Below the pieces are notes generated by a model. The model saw nothing but the letters and a program-made list of their open reading frames with translations, did no database searches and was not told the origin of the DNA. From an uncultured Lentisphaeria bacterium (GTDB lineage Bacteria; Verrucomicrobiota; Lentisphaeria; Oligosphaerales; Oligosphaeraceae), in assembly GCA_945827525.1 (NCBI GenBank), contig CALZPA010000008.1, positions 1 through 34,537 on the forward strand: 34,537 bases of DNA. Reading direction: 5' to 3'. Every line of letters starts with the position of its first letter. The first letter of the stretch is position 1. A program made the position numbers and the translations under genes. Positions 20,981-29,184 of the stretch are shown here, piece after piece.

Positions 20981-22492
20981 ATGCTGAGCGCCAGGGCGTA
21001 TGTCCATCGTCGGTATGAGGTGGGCGAGGTTGACCGCCGTCTGTTTGGCGGGTTTGTGGAGCACATTGGTCGGTGTGTGTACACGGGCGTGTACGAGCCG
21101 GGTCATCCGTGCGCGGACGAGGAGGGCTTCCGCCGTGACGTGGCGGAGCTGGTCCGTGGCCTGGACATGCCGGTGACGCGGTATCCGGGCGGCAACTTCG
21201 TGTCGGGGTACGACTGGAAGGACACGGTGGGGCCGCGGTCGGGTCGTCCGGTGCGCGCGGATTACGCATGGTCGGCGCTGGAGCCGAACCAGTTTGGCCT
21301 GGACGAGTTTGTGCGGTGGTGCCGGGTGGCGGGGACGTCGCCGATGCTGGCGGTGAACCTGGGGACGGGGACGGCGAAGTCGGCGCAGGAGCTGGTCGAG
21401 TACTGCAACTTCCCGCGTGGGACGGCGTGGAGCGACCTGCGCCGCCAGAACGGCGCGGAGGAGCCGCACGGCATCCGGCTGTGGTGCCTGGGGAACGAGA
21501 TGGACGGCCCGTGGCAGATTGGGCACAAGACGGCGGCGGAGTACGGCCGTGTGGCGCTGGAGGCGGGGCGGATGATGAAGCTGGTGGACCCGAGCATCGA
21601 GCTGGTCGTCTGCGGCTCGTCGGGCAGCTTCATGCCGACGTTCGGGGCGTGGGAGTCGGAGGTGCTGAAGGAGGCCTACGACATCGCGGACTACGTGTCG
21701 TACCACGCCTACTTCTCGTGCGCCGACCATGACCGCGCGGGGTTCTTCGCGATGCCGGACAAGCTGGGCCGCGACCTGGACGCGCTGATTGCGACGTGCG
21801 ACGCGGTGGCCGCGTCGCTGCGCCAGCGCCGCAAGGTGAACATCTCGCTGGATGAGTGGAACATCTGGTACCGCGGCGACCCGAACGCGCATCCCGAGAC
21901 GAAGTGGCTGGTGGCGCGTCCCATCAACGAGGAGACGTACGACATGGCGGACGTCGTGGTGACGGCGGGGCTGCTGATGTCGATGCTGGAGCGCGCGGAC
22001 CGGGTGAAGGTGGCCTGCCTGGCGCAGAGCGTCAACATCATCGCGCCCATCATGACGCGTCCCGGCGGCGGCTGCTGGCGGCAAACGACGTACTATCCCT
22101 TCCAGATCATCTCGCGCCATGGCCGTGGGACGGTGCTGCGCAGCGTCGTGGACACGCCCACCTACGAGACGGCGAAGTCGCCGGAGCCGGTCGGGCTGCT
22201 GAAGCTGACGTGCGTGCTGAGCCAGGACGGGAGCGAGCTGACCGTCTTCGCCCTGAACCGGTCGCTCGACGAGGAGCTGTCGTTCGAGCTGGAGCTGGCC
22301 GGCTTCGCGCCGACTGCGCTGCTGGAGGCGACGGAGATGCACCACGACGACCTGGACGCGGTGAACACGGAGGACTGCGAGCGGGTGCGCCCCGAGGCGA
22401 TGGGCGAGGGCCGCGCGGCGGTGTCGGGGACGGCGCTCACGGCGACGCTGCGTGCGGCGTCGTTCGCCATGTTCCGGCTGTCGGTGAAGTGA
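20981..22492 (+). CDS. GH51 alpha-L-arabinofuranosidase
   Basis: This encodes 503 residues from the ATG at 20981, chosen over an in-frame GTG at 20948 because GAGGAG sits eight bases upstream and the family homology starts here. Early blocks GEVDRRLFGGFVEHIGR and YEPGHP are diagnostic of GH51. The acid/base is Glu173 in LWCLGNEMDG and the nucleophile Glu292 in LDEWNIWY, within a (beta/alpha)8 barrel; a C-terminal beta-sandwich follows. It removes non-reducing arabinofuranosyl residues from arabinan, arabinoxylan and their oligosaccharides. No signal peptide is seen, so it acts in the cytosol on imported oligosaccharides. Its promoter carries an inverted repeat at the -35, suggesting substrate-dependent control. 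lhr follows 15 bases downstream. Confidence 0.93.
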   Translation: MLSARAYVHRRYEVGEVDRRLFGGFVEHIGRCVYTGVYEPGHPCADEEGFRRDVAELVRGLDMPVTRYPGGNFVSGYDWKDTVGPRSGRPVRADYAWSALEPNQFGLDEFVRWCRVAGTSPMLAVNLGTGTAKSAQELVEYCNFPRGTAWSDLRRQNGAEEPHGIRLWCLGNEMDGPWQIGHKTAAEYGRVALEAGRMMKLVDPSIELVVCGSSGSFMPTFGAWESEVLKEAYDIADYVSYHAYFSCADHDRAGFFAMPDKLGRDLDALIATCDAVAASLRQRRKVNISLDEWNIWYRGDPNAHPETKWLVARPINEETYDMADVVVTAGLLMSMLERADRVKVACLAQSVNIIAPIMTRPGGGCWRQTTYYPFQIISRHGRGTVLRSVVDTPTYETAKSPEPVGLLKLTCVLSQDGSELTVFALNRSLDEELSFELELAGFAPTALLEATEMHHDDLDAVNTEDCERVRPEAMGEGRAAVSGTALTATLRAASFAMFRLSVK

Positions 22493-22507
22493 CGTGAGGT
22501 GACGCGG

Positions 22508-25500
22508 ATGGCGTGCGGGGAGGAGCGGAGCGGCATGGCGGCGGCGTCCCGCGACTGGCGCGGGCTGTTCTCGGCGGAGACGTCGGGATGGTTCTCGCGG
22601 CGGTTTGGGGCGCCGACGGAGATACAGTCGCGTGCCTGGCCGCTGATTGCGGCGGGCGGGCACGTGCTGCTGACGGCGCCGACGGGTAGCGGGAAGACGC
22701 TGACGGCGTTCCTGTGGGGGCTGGACAGCCTGCTGACGGGTTGCTGGGAGCCGGGGCGGCTGCGCGTGCTCTATGTGTCGCCGCTGAAGGCGCTGAACAA
22801 CGACATCCGCGACAATCTGACGCGTCCGCTGGCGGAGCTGCGCCATGTGTTCGCGCACGCGGGCCGTCCGACGCCCGGGATTGGGGTGATGGTCCGCAGC
22901 GGCGACACGCCGCAGTCGGAGCGTCAGCGGATGTGGCGTCGGCCGCCGGAGATACTGGTGACGACGCCGGAGAGCCTGTCGCTGCTGCTGCTGTCGCAGC
23001 CGGCGCCGCTGTTCTTCTCGGGGTTGCGGACGGTGATTGTGGACGAGGTTCACGCGCTGTTCGCGAGCCGCCGTGGGGTACAGTTGGCGGCGTCGCTGGA
23101 GTGGCTGACGCGGTATGCGGGTGAGTTCCAGCGTGTGGCGCTGTCGGCGACGGTGCGGCCGCTGTCGGAGGTGGGGGCATTTGTGGGCGGCTATCTGGAT
23201 GGGGTGGCGCGTCCGGTGTCGCTGGTGTCGGGTTCTGGGGGGAAGCGCTACGAGCTGTCGGTGGCGCTGGCGGGCGAGGCGGATGATGCGGGTCGCGACG
23301 ACGCGTCGCACTGGGGGGCGGTGGCGTCGCGGGTGCGGCGTGAGATGTCTGGCGGCGGCTCGACGCTGGTGTTCTGCAATGGCCGTGCGTCGTGCGAGAA
23401 GCTGTCGCGGTGGGTGAACGGCGAGGGTTCGGAGCCGGTGATGTTCCCGTATCACGGGTCGCTGTCGCGGGAGGTCCGTCTGGACGTGGAGCGTCGGATG
23501 AAGCGTGGGGAGCTGCGGGCGGTGGCGGCGACGTCGGCGCTGGAGCTGGGGATTGACGTGGGTGCGATTGACCGTGTGGTGCTGGTGGACGGCGCGTCGT
23601 CGGTGGCGTCGGCGGCGCAGCGGATAGGCCGTTCGGGTCATCGTGTGGGCGCGGTGAGCCGCGCGTGTCTGCTGGCGGGGTCGCCGCTGCGTCTGCTGGA
23701 GGCGCTGTCGGTGCGGGAGGCGGTGCTGGCGGGCGAGCTGGAGCCGTCGCATGCGCCGCGCTGCTGCCTGGACTACCTGGCGCAGTGGGTGGCGGCGCTG
23801 TCGGTGGCGCGTGACTGGCGGGTGGAGGAGCTGTATGCGCTGGTTCGGCGCGTCTGGCACTACCGCGATCTGCCGGAGGCGGTGTTCCGGCAGGTACTGG
23901 CGATGGCGGGCGGCCTGGATGGCCGGAGCGTCGGCGGGACGCGTCTGCAGCTCATCGACTACGACGAGGCGTCGGGGACGGTGCGGGCGCGTCGGGGGAC
24001 GCGGCGGACGCTGTGCGCCTCGGGCGGGACGATACCGCCGCGCGGGATGTACCTGATGCGGCGCGAGTCGGACCGGACGCTGCTGGGCGAGCTGGACGAG
24101 GAGTTCGTGTGGGAGCTGCGTGTGGGGGAGGCGGTGCTGCTGGGGAGCCGCTGCTGGCGGGTGGAGCGCATCACGCATGAGGAGGTGCTGGTCTCGGCGA
24201 TTCGCGGGAACACGGGCATTCCCTTCTGGCGGGCGGAGCCGAACGACCGCAGCTTCGAGCTGTCCTGCCGGATTGCGGAGCGTCTGACGCGCTGGGGCGA
24301 GGCCAGCGAGGCGGGCTGCTGGCGCGAGATGGCGCGCGAGGAGGGGCTGGAGGAGGGCGCGGGCGAGGCGCTGGCCGCGCTGCTCGTGCGCCAGCGGCGT
24401 CTCACGGGCACGCTGCCCGGACGTCACCAGTGGGTGCTGGAGCGGGTGGAGCCGCCGGCCGGCTCGTCGGACTGCCGCTGCTCGGTGCTGCACACGTTCT
24501 GCGGCGGCCGCGTCAACCGTCCGCTGGCCATGGCGCTGGGCGAGGCGCTGCGCCGCGCGACCGGCGAGCGCTGGCAGTGCCACTGCGGCGACGACGCCAT
24601 CTGCCTGGCGGGCAGCCGACCGCTGGAGCGCGGGGACATCCTGGAGGCGGTGACGGAGGGGACGCTGATGGAGCTTTTGCGGACGTCGCTGGAGGGCAGC
24701 TCGTACTTCATGGCGCGTTTCCGCGAGAGCGCGGGGCGCGCGCTGCTGCTGACGCGTCCGTCCTTCCGTCGGCGGATGCCGTTCTGGCGGCTGCGGGCGG
24801 ACGCGGCGCAACTGTGGGAGAAGGCCAGCCGCGTGCCGGACTTTCCCGTGGTGCTTGAGGCCTGGCGGACATGCCTGGAGGACGACTTCGACCTGCCGGC
24901 GCTGCGCGGGATGCTGCGGGAGCTGGCCAGCGGCGAGACGCGGCTGGCCGTCGTGACGGTGCCCGAGGCCAGCCCGATGGCGCACGACTCGCAGTGGGCC
25001 ATCGTCAACGAGATGATGTATCGCCCCGATGGGGCGGGCCGCGACGCCGGCGGGGCGATGTCGGAGGCCGCGCGGGGCGCGGACTGGGTGAGGGAGCTGC
25101 TGGGGACCGGTGCGCTCGAGGCCGTGGTGCCACGGGAGGTCGCCGACGAATTCGCGCGGCGCCGCGCCCGGACTGCGCCAGGCTATGCGCCGCGGACGGT
25201 CGCCGAGCTGACCGACGTCATCGCCGACCGCTGGCTTGTCCCGGAGGCCGAATGGCGGTGTCTGCTGGACGCGATGTGGCGCGACGGTCTGGACGACTGG
25301 GATGGCGTGCCGATGCCGGCGTCGGCGTCGGACGGGGTGTGGGAGTGGGCGTTGTCGCTGCCTGGCGTGTCGGTGCTGGAGGACGGCGCGGGGGTGCGGG
25401 TGGGGGTTCTGCTGTCGCGTCGGGTGGCGGAGTGGCGGCACCTGTGGGACGGTTCGCCGGAGCGGCTGTCCGGCTGTCTCGCGCGCTGGCTGTCGGGAGG

Positions 25501-26884
25501 CGGGGCGGTGACGGCGGCGGAGCTGGCGAGCCAGTGGCGGCTGCCGCCGGAGCGGGTGACGGCGGCGCTGGAGGGGCTGTGCCGTGGCGGCGAGGCGGCG
25601 GCGCTGCTGCTGGAGCGTCCTGACGGGCAGCGCGAGATGGCGTTCGCCGAGCGCGAGGCGCTGGCCGCGATGCTGCGTCTCGCGCGGCGGCGCCGGACGC
25701 TGGCGGCGGTGCGGACGCTGACGCCGGAGGCGTTCCAGATGGTCGTGGCGCGTCAGCAGGGGCTGGGCGGCGAGGGCGGAGGACGCGAGGCGGTGCTGGA
25801 GCGTCTGCGGCGTCTCGCGGGGGTTCCGCTGCGTCCGGCCGAGCTGGAGACGCAGTGGCTGCCGGCGCGGCTGTCGCCCTACGACACGGCCTGGCTCGAC
25901 AGCCTCTGCCAGCAGGAACTCTGGTGCACGGGGACGCCTGATGGGCGTCTGCGTCTGCTGGAGGAGCCTGACCTGGAGGTGCTTCCGCCGCCGCCGGACA
26001 GCGCCGCCGGCGCCGATGCGGACGCCTGGAGCGCGTTCTGGGCCGGTCGCAGCCGCTGTCTGCGGTTCGAGCTGGTGCGCCGTCGGACGGAGGGGAAGGC
26101 GACGGGGGCGGTGCTGGCGGAGCGGGCGGCGCCGACGGCGCCGTCGCTGAGCCGTCGGCTGTCGGGGCTGCGCCGGCGCGCGGAGCGGTCGTCGGTGGAG
26201 ACGCCGCTGGACATGGTGCCGGTGACGTGGCCGGCGTCGGGGAGCGGCGATGCGGTGTCGGAGCTGGAGCGGGGGAAGGAGCGTGTGCGGATGCTGCTGG
26301 ACCGTTATGGGGTGGTGTTCCGTGAGCTGCTGGAGCGTGAGGAGGCGGGTTTCCGGTGGCGGGAGGTGTTTCCGGCGCTGCGGGTGATGGAGCTGTCGGG
26401 TGAGGTGGTGAGCGGGTGTTTCGTCGAGGGTGTTCGGGGGCTGCAGTTCACGGCGGCGGAGCTGTTGCCGGAGCTGGAGCGTGGCGAGGAGGCGGAGCGT
26501 GTGGTGTGGCTGTCGGCGACGGATCCGGCGTCGCTGTGCGGTCTGGGCGGCGGGCTGCTGCCGTCCGCGTTTCCGCGCCGCGTGGCGGGGTCGGCGCTGG
26601 TCTTCGTTGGGGGGCGGCTGCGGCTGGTGGGGCGTCGGCGCGGGATGGAGCTCGAGCTGGTAGGCGAGGGTGCCGAGTCGTCGTTCCGCGGCGAGTGGCT
26701 GGCGCCGTACATCAGCGCGATGTGGCGTCAGCGCCAGCCGATGCTGGTGGTGGAGATCCGGACGGTCAACGGCCGTCCCGCCACGGATGTGCTGCCGCGC
26801 CCTGAGCTGGAGCGGCTGTTCCGCGTCGAGACTGACGCGGGCGCCTATCTCCTCACCCGCCGCTGGGCAGATGGGGGACTCTAG
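22508..26884 (+). CDS. lhr: Large helicase Lhr (superfamily 2 DNA/RNA helicase)
   Basis: This encodes 1458 residues from the ATG at 22508, with GAGGTG just upstream; ATG 22535, with GGAGGAG before it, is an alternative start. The helicase core is complete: Q-motif FGAPTEIQ, Walker A TGSGKT (59-64), TTPESL, DEVH (179-182), SAT (213-215), then RAVAATSALELGIDVG and QRIGRSGH. The remaining roughly 1000 residues match the winged-helix and Lhr C-terminal modules of full-length Lhr (about 1500 residues in mycobacteria and E. coli), not the short Lhr-Core. Lhr is a 3'-to-5' ATP-driven helicase that unwinds RNA:DNA hybrids and is tied to DNA repair. Codon choice drifts from G-ending to more C-ending codons around 24300-25260. 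The stop codon lies inside a 9-bp tandem repeat. Confidence 0.93.
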   Translation: MACGEERSGMAAASRDWRGLFSAETSGWFSRRFGAPTEIQSRAWPLIAAGGHVLLTAPTGSGKTLTAFLWGLDSLLTGCWEPGRLRVLYVSPLKALNNDIRDNLTRPLAELRHVFAHAGRPTPGIGVMVRSGDTPQSERQRMWRRPPEILVTTPESLSLLLLSQPAPLFFSGLRTVIVDEVHALFASRRGVQLAASLEWLTRYAGEFQRVALSATVRPLSEVGAFVGGYLDGVARPVSLVSGSGGKRYELSVALAGEADDAGRDDASHWGAVASRVRREMSGGGSTLVFCNGRASCEKLSRWVNGEGSEPVMFPYHGSLSREVRLDVERRMKRGELRAVAATSALELGIDVGAIDRVVLVDGASSVASAAQRIGRSGHRVGAVSRACLLAGSPLRLLEALSVREAVLAGELEPSHAPRCCLDYLAQWVAALSVARDWRVEELYALVRRVWHYRDLPEAVFRQVLAMAGGLDGRSVGGTRLQLIDYDEASGTVRARRGTRRTLCASGGTIPPRGMYLMRRESDRTLLGELDEEFVWELRVGEAVLLGSRCWRVERITHEEVLVSAIRGNTGIPFWRAEPNDRSFELSCRIAERLTRWGEASEAGCWREMAREEGLEEGAGEALAALLVRQRRLTGTLPGRHQWVLERVEPPAGSSDCRCSVLHTFCGGRVNRPLAMALGEALRRATGERWQCHCGDDAICLAGSRPLERGDILEAVTEGTLMELLRTSLEGSSYFMARFRESAGRALLLTRPSFRRRMPFWRLRADAAQLWEKASRVPDFPVVLEAWRTCLEDDFDLPALRGMLRELASGETRLAVVTVPEASPMAHDSQWAIVNEMMYRPDGAGRDAGGAMSEAARGADWVRELLGTGALEAVVPREVADEFARRRARTAPGYAPRTVAELTDVIADRWLVPEAEWRCLLDAMWRDGLDDWDGVPMPASASDGVWEWALSLPGVSVLEDGAGVRVGVLLSRRVAEWRHLWDGSPERLSGCLARWLSGGGAVTAAELASQWRLPPERVTAALEGLCRGGEAAALLLERPDGQREMAFAEREALAAMLRLARRRRTLAAVRTLTPEAFQMVVARQQGLGGEGGGREAVLERLRRLAGVPLRPAELETQWLPARLSPYDTAWLDSLCQQELWCTGTPDGRLRLLEEPDLEVLPPPPDSAAGADADAWSAFWAGRSRCLRFELVRRRTEGKATGAVLAERAAPTAPSLSRRLSGLRRRAERSSVETPLDMVPVTWPASGSGDAVSELERGKERVRMLLDRYGVVFRELLEREEAGFRWREVFPALRVMELSGEVVSGCFVEGVRGLQFTAAELLPELERGEEAERVVWLSATDPASLCGLGGGLLPSAFPRRVAGSALVFVGGRLRLVGRRRGMELELVGEGAESSFRGEWLAPYISAMWRQRQPMLVVEIRTVNGRPATDVLPRPELERLFRVETDAGAYLLTRRWADGGL

Positions 26885-26923
26885 AGGTTCTAGAGGTTCT
26901 AGAGATTCTAGAGATTCTAGGGC
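26879..26923. repeat. 9-bp tandem repeat beginning at the lhr stop codon
   Basis: Five adjacent 9-mers: CTCTAGAGG, TTCTAGAGG, TTCTAGAGA, TTCTAGAGA, TTCTAGGGC. All carry a CTAG core. The lhr stop codon TAG lies in the first unit. The array fills the 49-base gap to the GH5-like stop codon, where a terminator hairpin would be expected but none is seen. Confidence 0.85.
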
Positions 26924-26933
26924 TTCCAGTCCA

Positions 26934-28838
26934 TCAGTCGTCGTTGCGTGTGAGCTGGCAGAGAGCGGCGTGGTGTGGGGGGATGATGGCGGGTGGGTTC
27001 TGTGAGAAGCGCCAGCCGGGGGCGGGTGTCAGGCGGGGGGGCTGTGGCTGGGAGCTGTTGTTGACGGCGACGAGCCAGCAGGTGCGGTCGTCGATGGGGT
27101 GTTCGGTGAGGGTGACGAGTCGGCAGTCGCGGATGGCGGCTCGCTGGGCGAGTGCCTGGTGGGCGATGAGCCGGTAGAGGCGTTCCCACTGTGGGGCGTC
27201 TGGGGCGTCGAAGGCGCGTGGGCGGGTGGAGAGGTGCTGTTCGAGGGGGAGGGTGAGGAGGAAGATGTCGCCCTGGCCATGGCGGCTGTGGATGAGGACG
27301 GGGTTGCCGTCGGGTTCGCGGGCGAGGACGTCGGCGGTGGTGGGCTGGAGGATGAGTCGGTAGGGAGCGGCGATGGAGAAGTCCTGGCCGTCGGCGGAGA
27401 AGGCGACGTTGGGGTTGTCGCGGGTCTCGCGGGAGAAGACGGAGGCGCCGAAGACGTCGGGGCTGAAGGGGGCGATGTCGCCGCCGTCGAGGGAGAGATA
27501 GAGGGTGGCGCCGTTGCGGGCGGCGTCCAGGAGCGCCCTGAATTCGTGGCTGCGTGACCAGTTGGTGCCTCGGATGCCGGGGACGAGATAGAGGTCGGCG
27601 GGTCGGAGGGGGTCTCCGATCCACTGGAATTCGAGGTCGAAGCCGGCGAGCTTGGCGAGGAGGAAGGCGCTCCAGGTGTTGTTGGTGAAGGCGCGGAAGT
27701 CCTGTTCGCGGGTGAGGACGCAGACGGCGTTGCGGCGGAAGGGTGGGAGGTGGTCGAGGGGGAGGGCGTCGAGGAAGCGGCGGAAGTCGGCGAGGGCGTT
27801 GCCGACGGGGCGGAGTCGGAGGTTCTCGTCGAACATGCCGAGCTCGCGTTCCCAGGTGCTCCAGGTGTAGGGCGGGAAGGGGAGCTGGGAGTGTTCGAAG
27901 GCGCACCACCAGAGGTAGTAGTCGGAGCCGTGTGCCCAGGCGTTGAGCATGGAGTTGGTGACGAACGCGGCCTTGGTCTGCTCGTCGCAGTAGCTGGACG
28001 AGAAGGTGCCGAGCTCCTCGACGAAGGCGGGTCGCTGGGCGAGGTCGGCGTACTGTCGGATTTCGATGGTGGCCTGGAAGGCGAGTCGGACGCTGGTGTG
28101 TCGGTCGAGGCGCGCGGGCGCCTTGCTGGTGGTGTGCGGGTAGGGATGTGCGGTGAGGAGGTCGCAGAGCTCGCCCTGCTGTCGGCAGGTCCAGGCGGGG
28201 GCGTCGAATTCGGCGTCGGCGCCGGCCATGAGGCTGTGCATGCCGGAGGAGACGGGTCTGGAGGGGTCGGCGAGCCGGATGGCGCTGGTGAGCATCCAGG
28301 TCCAGTTCCAGGCCTGCGCCTCGCTCTTGACCTGTCCCATGCAGTTGCACTCGTTGCCGAGTTCCCAGAGGATGATGGCGGGCTTGTCGCGGAGCTCCAG
28401 GACGAGTCGGCGGACGTAGCGTGTCTCCCATTTGAGGAGGAGGGGGTCGGTGATGGGGTTGCGCTCCTGGAACGCGGGCGGCAGGAACATGACGCCGCTC
28501 ATCCAGCCGGTGACGAGTCCGACGATGAGCTGCAGTCCGTTTTCGTGGGCGATGTCGCAGAGGAGTCGGAGGCGCTGGAGCTGGTTTTCGTCGATGCCGT
28601 CGCGTCCGCAGGGGGTGTCGGGGAGGGGTCGGCCGTGGAGGAGGAGTTCGGCGTCGAGGTTGGCCCATTTGCGGACCATTTCGAGAGGCTGGAAGTCCTG
28701 CCAGTTGGGGAAGACCCGGACGACCTGCATGCCGGCCTCGGCCATGCGTCTGAAGTCGTCGCGGACGGTCTGCTCGTCCCAGTCCTTCCACATGCGGGTT
28801 CCGGCGTTGGAGGCCCAGTAGTTGCATCCGATTTTCAT
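26934..28838 (-). CDS. GH5-like (cellulase-family) glycoside hydrolase
   Basis: This encodes 634 residues starting MKIGCNYWASNAG. Residues 1-330 form a GH5/GH-A clan (beta/alpha)8 barrel: RMAEAGMQVVRVFPNWQ, a strand with LWELGNECN (acid/base Glu163) and HPYPHT, then PAFVEELG (nucleophile Glu275). About 300 further residues form an unassigned C-terminal part, including a region resembling a GATase-like/beta-sandwich domain. No signal peptide is seen, so it is probably cytosolic and acts on imported oligosaccharides. Mannosidase or glucosidase activity are options. Two tandem AAGGACAC copies precede the start. It is divergent from the DUF6785-like gene and convergent with lhr. Substrate confidence is low; the fold assignment is good. 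Confidence 0.8.
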   Translation of the reverse strand: MKIGCNYWASNAGTRMWKDWDEQTVRDDFRRMAEAGMQVVRVFPNWQDFQPLEMVRKWANLDAELLLHGRPLPDTPCGRDGIDENQLQRLRLLCDIAHENGLQLIVGLVTGWMSGVMFLPPAFQERNPITDPLLLKWETRYVRRLVLELRDKPAIILWELGNECNCMGQVKSEAQAWNWTWMLTSAIRLADPSRPVSSGMHSLMAGADAEFDAPAWTCRQQGELCDLLTAHPYPHTTSKAPARLDRHTSVRLAFQATIEIRQYADLAQRPAFVEELGTFSSSYCDEQTKAAFVTNSMLNAWAHGSDYYLWWCAFEHSQLPFPPYTWSTWERELGMFDENLRLRPVGNALADFRRFLDALPLDHLPPFRRNAVCVLTREQDFRAFTNNTWSAFLLAKLAGFDLEFQWIGDPLRPADLYLVPGIRGTNWSRSHEFRALLDAARNGATLYLSLDGGDIAPFSPDVFGASVFSRETRDNPNVAFSADGQDFSIAAPYRLILQPTTADVLAREPDGNPVLIHSRHGQGDIFLLTLPLEQHLSTRPRAFDAPDAPQWERLYRLIAHQALAQRAAIRDCRLVTLTEHPIDDRTCWLVAVNNSSQPQPPRLTPAPGWRFSQNPPAIIPPHHAALCQLTRNDD

Positions 28839-28840
28839 GG

Positions 28841-28856
28841 TGTCCTTGTGTCCTTG
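28841..28856 (-). repeat. Duplicated Shine-Dalgarno-like 8-mer
   Basis: On the minus strand CAAGGACA occurs twice in tandem just before the GH5-like ATG at 28838. The near AAGGA ends 4 bases before the ATG and the far one 12 bases before it; both are outside the best spacing. Confidence 0.65.
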
Positions 28857-29031
28857 TGTCTCTGCTGCTGTGCTGTCCGCCGGTTGGCTGGCGGTGTCCG
28901 TCGTGGCTGCCGCAACGACGGGCGAGAGGAGAATATGGCCGCTGGAGGGGCGAAAGGCAAGACGGCGTCCAGGAAAAAGCGGGGACGTCGTGTCTGGGCT
29001 GCCAAAAATGCGAAAAGGGCGTCGTCGTCAG

Positions 29032-29060
29032 TTGCCATTCGGGGAAAAGCACACTATTTT
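29032..29060 (+). promoter_or_regulatory. Sigma-70-like promoter for the DUF6785-like gene
   Basis: TTGCCA (29032-29037), exactly 17 bases, then TATTTT (29055-29060) in an AT-rich patch. The start would be near 29067, giving a leader of about 118 nt to the ATG at 29185. Confidence 0.55.
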
Positions 29061-29184
29061 ATTAGATTTCGCGGCCATTCCGTGTGGGGTTCCCATGCGT
29101 GGGGGGACGTATGCGTCTGTCTGGCGAGTCGTTAGGGTCTCTGTGCCTGATTTGAACTTGGATCTGTCTGAGCGAGAATACAAC

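Larger units (their letters stand above)
28839..29184. other. Divergent intergenic region, GH5-like / DUF6785-like
   Basis: This 346-base gap holds the duplicated 8-mer beside the GH5-like start and the promoter at 29032-29060 for the plus-strand membrane gene. A poor -35/-10 pair for the GH5-like gene (TTGCCT, 19 bases, TATTCT; 28960-28930) is also present. I see no coding frame with recognisable content. Confidence 0.5.

Noticed and set aside
20933-25441. Very long minus-strand open frame (1502 codons) opposite the GH51 and lhr genes
   Set aside because: It is an antisense shadow. The sense genes avoid TTA, CTA and TCA codons because of GC-rich third positions. Its translation is Arg/Pro/Gln/His-rich low-complexity sequence with no recognisable domain, while the sense frames hold complete catalytic motifs.
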